Positions 26,181 to 37,717 are shown, counted from the stretch's first letter. The stretch is DNA of 64,000 bases from Leifsonia sp. Root4 (GCF_001425085.1 NZ_LMDN01000006.1:1-64000), one strand, 5' to 3'. Numbers and translations are program-made. Notes: generated from the sequence alone by a model not told the origin.

Positions 26181-26219
26181 ATTCTTCGATAGCCACATCC
26201 CTCGCTCGGTGCAGCCTAC

Positions 26220-26232
26220 TTAGGCTAACCTT
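26220..26232. promoter_or_regulatory. DtxR/IdeR-like iron box half upstream of acn
   Basis: TTAGGCTAACCTT matches the core of the iron box consensus (TTAGGTTAGGCTAACCTAA), though the left arm is poor. It lies about 80 bases before the acn start. Iron control of an Fe-S aconitase would be sensible. Confidence 0.35.
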
Positions 26233-26313
26233 GCTGGCAACAGCCTCGGTGTGGCCGCAAAGATTGAAGACATGCCGCGTATCTGGCGGCGTCCAGCTTA
26301 AGGAGAGGGCTAC

Positions 26314-29124
<2,811 letters not shown>

Positions 29125-29152
29125 CACGCAGCAGAAGCAACAGCATCATAGG

Positions 29153-29181
29153 ACGGCCGGTCTCACTGAGACCGGCCGTTT
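29153..29181 (+). terminator. Terminator after acnA
   Basis: ACGGCCGGTCTC and GAGACCGGCCGT form a 12-bp perfect stem with a three-base loop followed by TTT. Confidence 0.75.
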
Positions 29182-29219
29182 CCGTTGCGCGCGGAGTGGG
29201 CGGGGCGCAGAGTGGAGCC

Positions 29220-29531
29220 ATGAGCGCACACAACGAACTCCTTGCAGCGGCCGACACCTCCTCCGAGCTGAGCGGCACGGCCTTCACCCATGTGCCAGGG
29301 CGCCTGCGTGCCCACTACGCGACCGCTGACTTCGCTGCAGCCGTCGGGCTCCTGGATTCCGTGGCGACGGTCGCCGATGAGCTGAACCACCACCCAGACG
29401 TCAGCCTCGGCTACGGCCGTATCGAGTTCGAGCTCAGCTCTCACGATGCCGGGGGAGTCACCAGCCGCGACGTCGCCCTCGCGCTGCGCATTCAGGCCCT
29501 GGCGGACGCCGCGGGCGCCAGCGCGGCCTGA
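29220..29531 (+). CDS. Pterin-4a-carbinolamine dehydratase-like protein
   Basis: 103 aa. The core matches PCD/DCoH: a central ADELNHHPDVSLGYGRIEFEL, where the usual active-site motif is (E/N)xxxHHPxxxxxYxxV, then SSHDAGGVTSRDVALALRI. The enzyme dehydrates 4a-hydroxytetrahydrobiopterin, but many bacterial homologues have no aromatic hydroxylase partner and none is visible here, so the physiological role is uncertain. GGAG stands close upstream of the ATG. Confidence 0.85.
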   Translation: MSAHNELLAAADTSSELSGTAFTHVPGRLRAHYATADFAAAVGLLDSVATVADELNHHPDVSLGYGRIEFELSSHDAGGVTSRDVALALRIQALADAAGASAA

Positions 29532-29575
29532 GCGCCGCCGCACTGCCGTTGGCTCTTCCCCTTTACGCCCAAAGT

Positions 29576-29595
29576 TTGTATAGTCGTCTATACAA
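29576..29595. promoter_or_regulatory. GntR-type operator upstream of the regulator gene
   Basis: Perfect inverted repeat TTGTATAG-TCGT-CTATACAA, 16 bases before the regulator's ATG. GntR regulators of the HutC type bind similar AT-flanked palindromes, so autoregulation of the cassette is likely. Confidence 0.6.
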
Positions 29596-29610
29596 GCTAG
29601 GGAGAGCGAC

Positions 29611-30330
29611 ATGGCATCAGACGAGTACCTTCCGCTGTACGTGCAGATCGGGCGGCACGTCCGATCCCAGATCCTCGGTGGCCAGCTGAGCGACGGCGAC
29701 GCGATCCCCTCTGAGCCCAGCCTCATGAAGACGTTCGGCACCACGCGCGGCACCGTGCGCCAGGCCATCGGTGAGCTCGTCAACGAAGGCCTCGTGCGCC
29801 GGGAGCAGGGCAAGGGCACCTTCGTGCAGTTCCGCCCGATGACGCACAGCATCTGGAACTTCGGCGGCTTCAGCGACAGCATCAGGGGCAGAGCCGGGCT
29901 CGGCGTCGCCCGCGTCATCGAGCACGAGGTGGTCGAGCTCGACGGCGAGCCGACGCTCCGCCTCGTCCGGCTCCGCGGCATCCGCACGCCGGAGGGCGAC
30001 GAGAGCATCCACTCGCTCGACACCTCACACCTCTCGCTGCGGCTCTTCCCCGGCCTCGACACGGTGAACTTCGAGAACGCGTCGCTCTATCAGACTCTGC
30101 GCGAGCGCTACGGCGTGCATCCCCACCGCACCGAGCTGGCGCTGACGACGGTGGCACCGGATGCCGCTGTCTTCACGCTGCTCGGTGAGACACCGCGATC
30201 TCCTGCCCTGGTCACGCTCCGCGGGCACGCCTACGACAGCGATGACCGGCAGATCGAGCGGATCGAGATCGTCTACTCGTCCTCGATCGAGTTCAAGATT
30301 TCCACCACCATGCCGAGCACCGGCGCCTGA
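29611..30330 (+). CDS. GntR-family (HutC/UTRA) transcriptional regulator
   Basis: 239 aa. The winged helix (about residues 5-72) reads LYVQIGRHVRSQILGGQLSDGDAIPSEPSL, TTRGTVRQAIGELVNEGLVRREQGKGTFV. The UTRA effector domain (about 95-235) probably binds a sugar phosphate or other product of the downstream genes. It is the first gene of a five-gene cassette, and a perfect palindrome stands just before it. The next gene begins 22 bases after its stop. Confidence 0.92.
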   Translation: MASDEYLPLYVQIGRHVRSQILGGQLSDGDAIPSEPSLMKTFGTTRGTVRQAIGELVNEGLVRREQGKGTFVQFRPMTHSIWNFGGFSDSIRGRAGLGVARVIEHEVVELDGEPTLRLVRLRGIRTPEGDESIHSLDTSHLSLRLFPGLDTVNFENASLYQTLRERYGVHPHRTELALTTVAPDAAVFTLLGETPRSPALVTLRGHAYDSDDRQIERIEIVYSSSIEFKISTTMPSTGA

Positions 30331-30352
30331 GACACGAAACGAGAACAGCCCG

Positions 30353-31090
30353 ATGTCCAAACGCACCGCATTCCTCGACCGCATCGCCGCCGGCCCGGTC
30401 CTGCTCGGCATGGTCCACCTGAAGGGTGAGTCGGCGGAGGAGAAGCTCGAGATCGCGCAACGCGAGATCGGACTGTTGTACGCCAACGGAGTCGACGCCG
30501 TCATCGTCGAGAACTACTTCGGCGCGCCGGAGGACATGGAGCGAGTGCTCGGCTGGCTCCAGGCCACCCGCCCGGCCGATTGCTACGGCGTGAACGTGCT
30601 GGATGACGACGAACGCGGTTTCACGATGGCCGGCCGCTTCGGCGCCAGCTTCGTGCAGCTCGACTCCGTCGCGGGGCACCTGAGCGCCGACGACGAAGCG
30701 GCGTTCGCCGAACGCCTGTCCGCGTGGCGCAGCGGCACCGACGCCGCCGTGCTCGGCGGCGTGCGCTTCAAGTACCAGCCGTACCTCAGCGGCAATGACG
30801 TCGAAACCGATCTGCGCCTCGGCATGGAGCGCGCCGACGCCATCGTCGTGACCGGCGATGGAACGGGCATGGAGACCGATCTCGAGCGGATCCGGGAGTT
30901 CCGCGAGGTCCTCAAGGGCTTCCCCCTCATCGTGGGCGCCGGCGTGACGAGCGCCAACTACGACGCCCAGTTGGAGCAGGCCGACGGCGCGATCGTCGGC
31001 AGCTTCCTCAAGGACACGGGCAAAGACAACGGCGACGTCGATGGTGCACGGGTCGCCGAGCTCAGCGGCCTGCTGCACGCGCTGCGATGA
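30353..31090 (+). CDS. BtpA/SgcQ family protein
   Basis: 245 aa TIM-barrel. N-terminal VLLGMVHLKG, then GVDAVIVENYFGAP and GVNVLDDDERGFTMAGRFGASFVQLDSVAGHL, and the phosphate-binding end VGAGVTSANYDAQLEQADGAIVGSFLK, all characteristic of BtpA/SgcQ. SgcQ belongs to an E. coli sugar-utilisation cluster of unknown substrate; BtpA affects photosystem I in cyanobacteria. Here the sugar context fits better. The next start overlaps its stop by four bases. Confidence 0.85.
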   Translation: MSKRTAFLDRIAAGPVLLGMVHLKGESAEEKLEIAQREIGLLYANGVDAVIVENYFGAPEDMERVLGWLQATRPADCYGVNVLDDDERGFTMAGRFGASFVQLDSVAGHLSADDEAAFAERLSAWRSGTDAAVLGGVRFKYQPYLSGNDVETDLRLGMERADAIVVTGDGTGMETDLERIREFREVLKGFPLIVGAGVTSANYDAQLEQADGAIVGSFLKDTGKDNGDVDGARVAELSGLLHALR

Positions 31091-31590
31091 ACGCGTACGC
31101 GCTGCTTCCCGCGCCGGCGACCGCCGAGGCGCTGCTGCCGTTCGGGCGCCACCTCAGCCTCCGGGGCGGTGGCGACGGAGTGGTCAGCTCGGAGGGCGAC
31201 GGCTGGAGCGATCGGCGCTCCCTGGACGCGATCATCGACACCCCGGGCAGCCTCGGTCACACGGTCGGTGCGGCGACGCCGTTCCGGATCTCCGGGATGG
31301 AGCGGCATCCGCATACCGAGGAGGCGCTGTTCTGCGCCGGAGAGCCCGTCGTTGTCGCGGTGGCTGACACCCCAGCCGATCGCCCGGACGCCGCCGATGT
31401 GCGGGCGTTCGTGTTGGAGCCCGGCGACGTGATCGTGCTGAAGCGCGGCATCTGGCACACCGCCTGCTACGGAGTCGGCACGGCAACGCCCTACTACTGG
31501 CTGGCGACGGCAGACGACTCGATCGCCGACGTGTGGGCCCCGCCGCTCGGTGGATCGGTGCACGTCATGACTCCTGGGTCGCACTCATGA
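31087..31590 (+). CDS. Cupin-fold protein similar to ureidoglycolate lyase (AllA)
   Basis: 167 aa. Cupin motifs are visible: GMERHPHTEEALFC (motif 1, with two histidines and a glutamate) and VLEPGDVIVLKRGIWHTACY (motif 2, with a metal-ligand histidine). The layout resembles AllA, which releases urea from ureidoglycolate. No other purine or allantoin genes are in the cassette, so it may act on a different sugar-acid substrate. It is coupled at both ends to its neighbours by ATGA overlaps. Confidence 0.7.
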   Translation: MNAYALLPAPATAEALLPFGRHLSLRGGGDGVVSSEGDGWSDRRSLDAIIDTPGSLGHTVGAATPFRISGMERHPHTEEALFCAGEPVVVAVADTPADRPDAADVRAFVLEPGDVIVLKRGIWHTACYGVGTATPYYWLATADDSIADVWAPPLGGSVHVMTPGSHS

Positions 31591-32558
31591 CGCGCGAGGA
31601 CGCGATCTTCATCGGCGACGTCGCCCTCGACGAGTATTTCGGGGTCGAGGAATGGCCGGCGCTCGGAGACAAGGTCTGGGCGGAGCCGCGGGAAGCGGAG
31701 CTCGGCGGCATGATCGCCAACGCGGCGAGCGTACACGCGGCGCTCGGCGGTTCCACGCGCTTCCTCACGACGATGAACGACGGCCCGCTCAGCCGCCGGC
31801 TGTTGGCCGAGCTGAATGGGCAGGGCATCGACACCGGGCTCTGCCTCGTCGACGACAGCCTCGCCGATTCCCGCTGTCTGATCTTCCTCACCGCCGAGCA
31901 GCACGTCGTGATCACCCCGCGCATCGGCGAACAGCGATTCGAACTCGATGACGCCTCCTTCGCGACGCTCGGCGCCGCGCGCAGCATCTACAGCTCGATC
32001 GGCGATCTGCGCCGGTTGCGCTTCGGCTCGCTCTCCGCGACCGAGATCGTCCGTGCGCTGAGAGCCGCTGGCGTCCGCGTCGTCCTCGACCTCGACGTCG
32101 CGGACCTGGAGCCGGGCGACCGCGAACTGATCGGCGCAACCGACATCTGTTTCGTCAACAGGATCGGCTTCGAGCGTCTTGCGGCGGGCGAGGCTCACGA
32201 GACGGTCGTCGCCGGGCTGCTGACCGGCGGGATGACGCAGCTCATCGTCACATTGGACGCCGACGGCTGCATCGTCCACGGCAGCGACGGTCAGACGGTG
32301 GTCGGCGGCATCGCCGCCGCGGTCGTCGATGTGACCGGTGCGGGCGACACCTTCTGCAGCTCGTTCCTCTTCGCGTTCGACCGCTCTGGCGACGCGGCCA
32401 TCGCGGCGCAGTTCGCCAATGGGGCCGGAGCCAGGGCCACCGAATCGCACGGCGCGCGGTCGGGCGTCGGCACGGTTGGCGACGTTCTCGACTACCTCAG
32501 CGCCGCCGGGCAGGACACCGGACGTCTGGCCGCGGCATTGCTGCCCGACATCCGGTGA
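31587..32558 (+). CDS. PfkB-family carbohydrate kinase
   Basis: 323 aa ribokinase fold. The N-terminal FIGDVALDEYF starts the fold, the GG-type motif is ELGGMIANAASVHAALGG, and the ATP/catalytic signature VDVTGAGDTFCSSFLFAF carries the aspartate base. The ATG at 31587 overlaps the previous stop. In this cassette it would phosphorylate the imported or released sugar; the substrate is unknown. Confidence 0.9.
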   Translation: MTREDAIFIGDVALDEYFGVEEWPALGDKVWAEPREAELGGMIANAASVHAALGGSTRFLTTMNDGPLSRRLLAELNGQGIDTGLCLVDDSLADSRCLIFLTAEQHVVITPRIGEQRFELDDASFATLGAARSIYSSIGDLRRLRFGSLSATEIVRALRAAGVRVVLDLDVADLEPGDRELIGATDICFVNRIGFERLAAGEAHETVVAGLLTGGMTQLIVTLDADGCIVHGSDGQTVVGGIAAAVVDVTGAGDTFCSSFLFAFDRSGDAAIAAQFANGAGARATESHGARSGVGTVGDVLDYLSAAGQDTGRLAAALLPDIR

Positions 32559-32631
32559 GCTGACGCACGGCGCACCCTCGCACACCCCATCACACAGCAT
32601 CCCTCTCACCCCCCCCCGAAATGGAGTAACC

Positions 32632-33537
32632 ATGTCAGCACCCCGCACCGCCTCGCGTCTGCTGCTCTGGGCCGCAGCATCCCTGACGGCCGTCAGCCTC
32701 GTCGGCTGCGTGCAGAACGCACCCACAACCGCAGCGCCGACCGGCGACGCCATCGCAGTGACCGCCGACGAAGCCGTCGCAGCGCTCGTGCCGGCAGCCA
32801 TCACCGACTCCGGCACCCTGCGTGTCGGCGTCAACCTCACCTACTCGCCGAATGAGTTCAAGACGCCCGAGGGCGCGCCGACGGGATGGGCCATCGAGCT
32901 GATGGACGCAATCGCGGCGAAGATGGGCCTCCAGGTCGAGTACTCGCCCGCGGCCTTCGACAACATCCTTCCCGGTGTCATCGGCGGCAAGTACGACGTC
33001 GGCCAGGGCTCATTCACCGACACGAAGGAGCGCGAGAAGATCGTCGACTTCGTGAACTACTACTCGGCCGGAACCCGCTGGGCGGCCCAGACGGGCAGCA
33101 CGCTCGACCCGGAGAACGCCTGCGGACTCACGATCGCGGCCGGCGCAACGACCTACCAGGAGACGAACGACCTGCCCGCCCGCTCCGAGGCGTGCGTCGC
33201 CTCGGGCAAGGAGCCGATCACGATCCTGAAGTTCGACACCCAGGACGCGATCACGAACGCGGTCGTGCTCGGCCAGGCCGACGGTTTCGCCGCCGACTCG
33301 CCCGTCACCGCCTACGCCGTCGCGGCAACGGAGGGCAAGCTCTCCCTGGTCGGCGAGCAGTATGACTCCGCACCGTTCGGCTTCGCGATCCCCAAGGATG
33401 CCGGCACGCTGGCCGAGGCCGTCGAGGCATCCGTTCAGGCGATCATCGATGACGGCAGCTACACGGCCATCCTCGAGAAGTGGGGCGTGCAGGACGGCGC
33501 CGTCGCAGAGGCCGGCATCAACGGCGCCATCTTCTAG
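32632..33537 (+). CDS. Extracellular solute-binding lipoprotein, family 3
   Basis: 301 aa. A lipoprotein signal ends with LVGC (C26), followed by a periplasmic-binding fold: LRVGVNLTYSPNEFKTPEGAPTGWAIELMDAIAAKMGL, then GKYDVGQGSFTDTKEREKIVDF and YTAILEKWGVQDG, as in SBP_bac_3 amino-acid/polar-solute binders. No permease or ATPase gene follows; the next gene is convergent. It must use a transporter encoded elsewhere or act as a sensor. GGAG lies just upstream, after a run of nine C residues (32609-32617). Confidence 0.9.
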   Translation: MSAPRTASRLLLWAAASLTAVSLVGCVQNAPTTAAPTGDAIAVTADEAVAALVPAAITDSGTLRVGVNLTYSPNEFKTPEGAPTGWAIELMDAIAAKMGLQVEYSPAAFDNILPGVIGGKYDVGQGSFTDTKEREKIVDFVNYYSAGTRWAAQTGSTLDPENACGLTIAAGATTYQETNDLPARSEACVASGKEPITILKFDTQDAITNAVVLGQADGFAADSPVTAYAVAATEGKLSLVGEQYDSAPFGFAIPKDAGTLAEAVEASVQAIIDDGSYTAILEKWGVQDGAVAEAGINGAIF

Positions 33538-33544
33538 GCACCGC

Positions 33545-34996
33545 TCAGCGCCAGCGGGAACGTTCGTCCTCCCGCGGCGCGAGCACGACGGCATCCGCCC
33601 CACCGTCCCAGACCTTGACGGGGCGGGTGCCGTCCCACGCCGGCCAGCCGGGATCGCCGGTTGCCGCGAACCGCACCCAGGCCGCGTGCATGTCGTCGGC
33701 CAGGCGTTGCGGGGCATCCGGCCCGGCCATCGCCGCGGCATCCGGGCTTCGCAGCGTGTCAAAGACGAAACCGAGCTCCAGGGCATGACACGCCCCCAGC
33801 GCGTCCACGGGGGAGCGCCAGGCGAATTCGTAGACGTAGCTGGGTGCGGCCTTCGCCCGGAGCCTGGCATCGGCGAGTCGGTTCAATGGGATCCGCAACA
33901 GCAGATCCGTCGCCAGCGCCCCGAACAGTTCGCCGATGCTGCTGCCAGGGCGGTTGCGGCGGTACAACCGGACCGTCGCGGCGCTGATCCGGAACTTCGC
34001 CATCGCGACGACGATGTGCAGCCTCCCGATCTTCTCGATCAGACCGGTTGGGATGAACCAGAGCCGATACTCCTCGGTGTTCGCGCCCATCAGCACCGGA
34101 ATCGTCGCCCCGGCGCCGGCATCCAGGGCGTCCCGTGGATGCCGCGGAACGTTCTCTCCGCCGATTGTCAGGTTGAAGGCCGGCCCGCCGGTGATCGGCG
34201 TCGTGCCGGCCGTCGCGCGTCGCTGGGCGTCCAGCAACGCGGCGGGGGAGAAGTCGGCGAATCCGGCGCGATTCGACTGGGTCCCGAGCAATTTCGCCAT
34301 GATCCGCGTCACGGCGCCGGAGACGGCGGCTGGTCGCGCATCGGGCGGCCCGCTCTGCATGATCGCCCGATCGAAGAGCGACGCGGCATCCGGCAGCGCG
34401 AGCAAAGCCGCGATCGTGATCGCACCGGCCGACTCGCCCATGACGGTCACCCTGCTCGGGTCGCCGCCGAACGACCAGATGTTCCTGCGCACCCAGCGCA
34501 GCGCCGCGATCTGATCCTCGAGGCCGAGATTCGCCTCCGCGCCATCGAGCACCGAGAATCCCTCGCTGCCGAGGCGATAGTTGACCCCGACGAAGACGAT
34601 GCCGTCGCGTGCGAAGGTCGTGCCGTCGTAGATCGGCAGGGCGTTGCTGCCGCGGGTGAGCGCTCCACCGTGGATCCAGACGATGACGGGGGCGAGCTCG
34701 GCACCGGTACGTTCGGGAGCCCAGATCGCCAGATTGAGGATCTCCTCTCCGGCGATGGACGTGCTGCCGAGGAACTTCTCCATGCCTCCCGCATACGGCA
34801 ATTGGGGAGCCGTGGCTCCGGCGTGCCTGCAGTCCCGCTCCCCGTTCCAACTCCGCACCGGCTGTGGCGGTCTGAACCGGTTCTCGCCGAACGGCGCCGC
34901 GGCGTACGGCACGCCGAGATAACGGTGCACGCCATTGATGAAGAGGCCCTGGATGCGGCCGCTCTCCACCTCCATGCTGATCTCGTGATCGGTCAT
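33545..34996 (-). CDS. Type-B carboxylesterase
   Basis: 483 aa from ATG 34996, which has AAGGAG five bases upstream; the frame opens earlier at 35026. Features of the family are GVPYAAAPFGENRFRPPQP near residue 28, the oxyanion WIHGGALTRGS, VGVNYRLGSEGF, and the nucleophile elbow VMGESAG with S189. No signal peptide is present, so it is intracellular. It is convergent with the solute-binding gene and divergent from dxs. Confidence 0.92.
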   Translation of the reverse strand: MTDHEISMEVESGRIQGLFINGVHRYLGVPYAAAPFGENRFRPPQPVRSWNGERDCRHAGATAPQLPYAGGMEKFLGSTSIAGEEILNLAIWAPERTGAELAPVIVWIHGGALTRGSNALPIYDGTTFARDGIVFVGVNYRLGSEGFSVLDGAEANLGLEDQIAALRWVRRNIWSFGGDPSRVTVMGESAGAITIAALLALPDAASLFDRAIMQSGPPDARPAAVSGAVTRIMAKLLGTQSNRAGFADFSPAALLDAQRRATAGTTPITGGPAFNLTIGGENVPRHPRDALDAGAGATIPVLMGANTEEYRLWFIPTGLIEKIGRLHIVVAMAKFRISAATVRLYRRNRPGSSIGELFGALATDLLLRIPLNRLADARLRAKAAPSYVYEFAWRSPVDALGACHALELGFVFDTLRSPDAAAMAGPDAPQRLADDMHAAWVRFAATGDPGWPAWDGTRPVKVWDGGADAVVLAPREDERSRWR

Positions 34997-35126
34997 ATCG
35001 CTCCTTCGCGAATCCGGTAGCACCACTGTGCCATGAGCCGGGTCGAAATCGGCGAAGCGGTGACAAGCGCGTAAACTCGACAGGTACCGCCGATATCAGG
35101 TGGTCGTGTCTGAAAGGCGGTGGGGC

Positions 35127-37058
35127 GTGAGCCTTCTCGAGACGATCAAAGGTCCCAGAGACCTCGACGCACTCTCGAAAGACCAGCTCGTGCAACTCGC
35201 CGCCGAGATCCGCGAGTTCCTGGTACAGAACGTCGCCAAGACCGGTGGCCACCTCGGCCCGAACCTCGGTGTGGTCGAGATGACGATCGCCATGCACCGC
35301 GTCTTCGACTCTCCGCGTGACGCGATGGTCTTCGACACCGGGCACCAGTCCTATGTGCACAAGCTCCTGACGGGGCGCCAGGACTTCAGCACGCTGCGCC
35401 AGCGTGGTGGCCTCGCCGGCTACCCGCAGCGCTCGGAATCCGAGCACGACATCGTCGAGAGCTCCCACGCCTCCAGCTCGCTCAGCTGGGCAGACGGTAT
35501 CTCGCGGGCGTTCAGCATGACCGGGCAGCGCGACCGCCACGTGATCGCCGTCGTCGGCGACGGTGCGCTCACCGGCGGCATGACCTGGGAAGCGCTCAAC
35601 AACATCACCGATGACAACGCGCGTCGGCTCATCATCATCGTCAACGACAACGGTCGCTCCTACGCTCCGACGATCGGCGGCATGGCCCGCTTCCTCAACA
35701 CCGTGCGGACCCGTCGCAGCTACCGCAATCTCTACATCTCCAGCCGCAGGGCGTTCGACAAGCTGGGCGGCCCCGGACGCGCCGTCTACCGTGGCGTACG
35801 TGGCGGCCTGCACGGCTTCCTCAGCCGCTTCTCCAACAACGAGGCGCTCTACTCCAACCTCGACATCAAGTACATCGGGCCGATTCACGGTCACGACCTC
35901 GTCGCGATGGAGGAGGCGCTGCGCCAGGCCAAGGGCTACGGAGCGCCGGTGATCGTGCACACGATCACCGACAAGGGCCGCGGCTACGAGCCCGCCCGTC
36001 AGGATGCAGCCGACCAGTTCCACGCCGTCGGGCAGATCGACCCGGAAACCGGCTCGTCGCTCGACTCCTCGTCAGCGCAGTCCTGGACATCGGTCTTCGC
36101 CGATGAGATGGTGCAGCTGGCCGCCCGCAACGACAAGCTCGTCGGTATCACCGCCGCGATGCTCCGGCCAACCGGACTCCACCGCATGGCGGAGCGTTTC
36201 CCCGAGCGCGTCCTGGATGTCGGCATCGCCGAGCAGCACGCCGCGACCTCGGCTGCCGGGCTCGCCTTCGGCGGAATGCACCCGGTCGTCGCCGTCTATG
36301 CGACCTTCATCAACCGTGCCTTCGATCAGGTGCTGATGGACGTCGCCCTGCACAAAGCCGGCGTCACCTTCGTGCTCGACCGCGCCGGTGTGACCGGGCC
36401 GGACGGCCCGAGCCACCACGGCATGTGGGATCTCGCGATCCTGCAGGTCGTCCCCGGCATCCGTCTTGCCGCACCGCGCGACGCCACCCGCTTGCGCGAG
36501 GAGCTGGCGGAAGCCGTTGCGGTCGACAACGCCCCGACCGTGCTGCGCTTCCCCAAGGGCAGCGTCGGCGTTGAATTCGATGCGATCCGTCGAACGGATG
36601 ACGGCGTCGACGTGCTGCGGGAATCGGCAACGAGCGATGTTCTGCTCGTCGCCGTCGGCCCGCTGGCCGGCATGGCGCTCGAGGTCGCCGATCTGCTCGC
36701 CCTCCAGGGCATCGGCTCGACCGTCATCGATCCGCGCTGGGTTGTGCCCGTCCCGCACAGCGTGATCGAGCTCTCCCGCGGGCACCGCCTCGTGGTGAGC
36801 CTCGAAGACGGCATCAAGGTCGGTGGCATCGGCACCCGCATCCGTCAGGATCTGCGCGAGGCCGGCGTCGACACGGCCGTCACCGAGCTCGGCCTGCCGG
36901 ACGAATTCATCGACCACGCGACGCGCGCCCAGATCATGCAGGACATCGGCCTCACGGCGCCGCAGGTGGCCGAGGACATCGCCGCCATGTTCGCCGGCAG
37001 CAAGGTCCCGCACGTCGGCCCACCGACGGCCGCGATCCCGCAGATCAGGGTCGAGTGA
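35127..37058 (+). CDS. dxs: 1-deoxy-D-xylulose-5-phosphate synthase
   Basis: 643 aa. It is the first step of the MEP isoprenoid pathway (pyruvate plus glyceraldehyde 3-phosphate, thiamine diphosphate-dependent). It has GGHLGPNLGVVEMT (41-53), the ThDP motif GDGALTGGMTWEALNN (144-159) and DRAGVTGPDGPSHHGMWDL. GTG 35127 was chosen because AAAGGCGG lies seven bases upstream and the length then matches the family; the frame is open back to 35100. The last 14 bases overlap the convergent DHFR-like gene. Confidence 0.95.
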   Translation: MSLLETIKGPRDLDALSKDQLVQLAAEIREFLVQNVAKTGGHLGPNLGVVEMTIAMHRVFDSPRDAMVFDTGHQSYVHKLLTGRQDFSTLRQRGGLAGYPQRSESEHDIVESSHASSSLSWADGISRAFSMTGQRDRHVIAVVGDGALTGGMTWEALNNITDDNARRLIIIVNDNGRSYAPTIGGMARFLNTVRTRRSYRNLYISSRRAFDKLGGPGRAVYRGVRGGLHGFLSRFSNNEALYSNLDIKYIGPIHGHDLVAMEEALRQAKGYGAPVIVHTITDKGRGYEPARQDAADQFHAVGQIDPETGSSLDSSSAQSWTSVFADEMVQLAARNDKLVGITAAMLRPTGLHRMAERFPERVLDVGIAEQHAATSAAGLAFGGMHPVVAVYATFINRAFDQVLMDVALHKAGVTFVLDRAGVTGPDGPSHHGMWDLAILQVVPGIRLAAPRDATRLREELAEAVAVDNAPTVLRFPKGSVGVEFDAIRRTDDGVDVLRESATSDVLLVAVGPLAGMALEVADLLALQGIGSTVIDPRWVVPVPHSVIELSRGHRLVVSLEDGIKVGGIGTRIRQDLREAGVDTAVTELGLPDEFIDHATRAQIMQDIGLTAPQVAEDIAAMFAGSKVPHVGPPTAAIPQIRVE

Positions 37059-37650
37059 CCGCGGGGTTGTCCACGGCTGGCTTGTCCAGGGCTGGCTTGT
37101 TCACGGCTGGCTTGTTCACGGAATAGCGCAGTTCGATGGCGCCGCCGGCGAACGACGTCGTGCCCAGCGCGGTGAGCCCCGTGTTCCTCGCGAGCGGGAG
37201 CAACGGCCGCCCGGCGCCCAGCAGCACCGGCATGATCGTCACCTGCAACTCGTCGAGCAGGCCGGCATCGGCGAATTGGCTCGCGACATTGCCGCCGCCG
37301 ATCACCCACACCTTCTTCTCGCCGGCCGCGAGGGTCGCGGCGGCGTGCAGGGCCGCGATATCACCCGGGCCATCGGCGCGGGTGAATCGGATGTCGGCGC
37401 CGTCGATGCCCGGCAGCTCCCGGTGGCTGAGCACCCAGGCCGGCATCGTGTAGCTCCACTCCGACGGATCGTTCAGGATGAAGTCGTAGGTGTCCGCTCC
37501 CATGATCACCGCGCCGATGTCGGCGATGAAGTCGGCATACTGCTCGGCGAACTCCTCGAAGCCGAACTCCATCAGCCAGTCGAGGGAATTCTCCCGGTCG
37601 GCGATGAACCCGTCGAGGCTGCAGGCAACGTAATACACGGTTTTCGTCAT
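37045..37650 (-). CDS. Dihydrofolate reductase-family protein (RibD C-terminal, YyaP-like)
   Basis: 201 aa. MTKTVYYVACSLDGFIADRENSLDWLMEFG at the start and KVWVIGGGNVASQFADAGLLDELQVTIMPVLLGAGRPLL are typical of YyaP-like NADPH-dependent reductases. The C-terminus is a short repeat of about four units of five residues (VNKPA-type), encoded by the 15-bp DNA repeat 37061-37119, and runs into the end of dxs. The substrate is unknown. Confidence 0.88.
   Translation of the reverse strand: MTKTVYYVACSLDGFIADRENSLDWLMEFGFEEFAEQYADFIADIGAVIMGADTYDFILNDPSEWSYTMPAWVLSHRELPGIDGADIRFTRADGPGDIAALHAAATLAAGEKKVWVIGGGNVASQFADAGLLDELQVTIMPVLLGAGRPLLPLARNTGLTALGTTSFAGGAIELRYSVNKPAVNKPALDKPAVDNPAVTRP
37061..37119. 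repeat. 15-bp tandem repeat within the 3' end of the DHFR-like gene
   Basis: GGCTGGCTTGTTCAC at 37090-37104 and 37105-37119, a near copy at 37075-37089, and a degenerate unit at 37061-37074. It starts three bases after the dxs stop and encodes the VNKPA residues on the minus strand. Confidence 0.85.
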
Positions 37651-37682
37651 GGCAGCAGCCTAGATCCAGGCTCCGACATGCC

Positions 37683-37717
37683 ACGAGGGGCGAACCGGCA
37701 TCCGGCTCGCCCCTCGT
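37683..37717 (-). terminator. Terminator after the fadB-like gene
   Basis: ACGAGGGGCGA pairs with TCGCCCCTCGT around a loop with inner CCGG pairs, 12 bases past the minus-strand stop at 37729. Confidence 0.65.

Noticed and set aside
26100-26313. Riboswitch upstream of acnA
   Set aside because: No riboswitch fold was recognised; the palindrome is a better fit to a protein operator because it covers a -35-like hexamer.
35030-35126. Thiamine riboswitch before dxs
   Set aside because: The conserved TPP-box pattern is absent and the leader is too short.
33759-36023. A 754-codon minus-strand frame spanning the esterase and dxs
   Set aside because: It crosses two good genes out of frame and shows only Arg/Ala-rich sequence.
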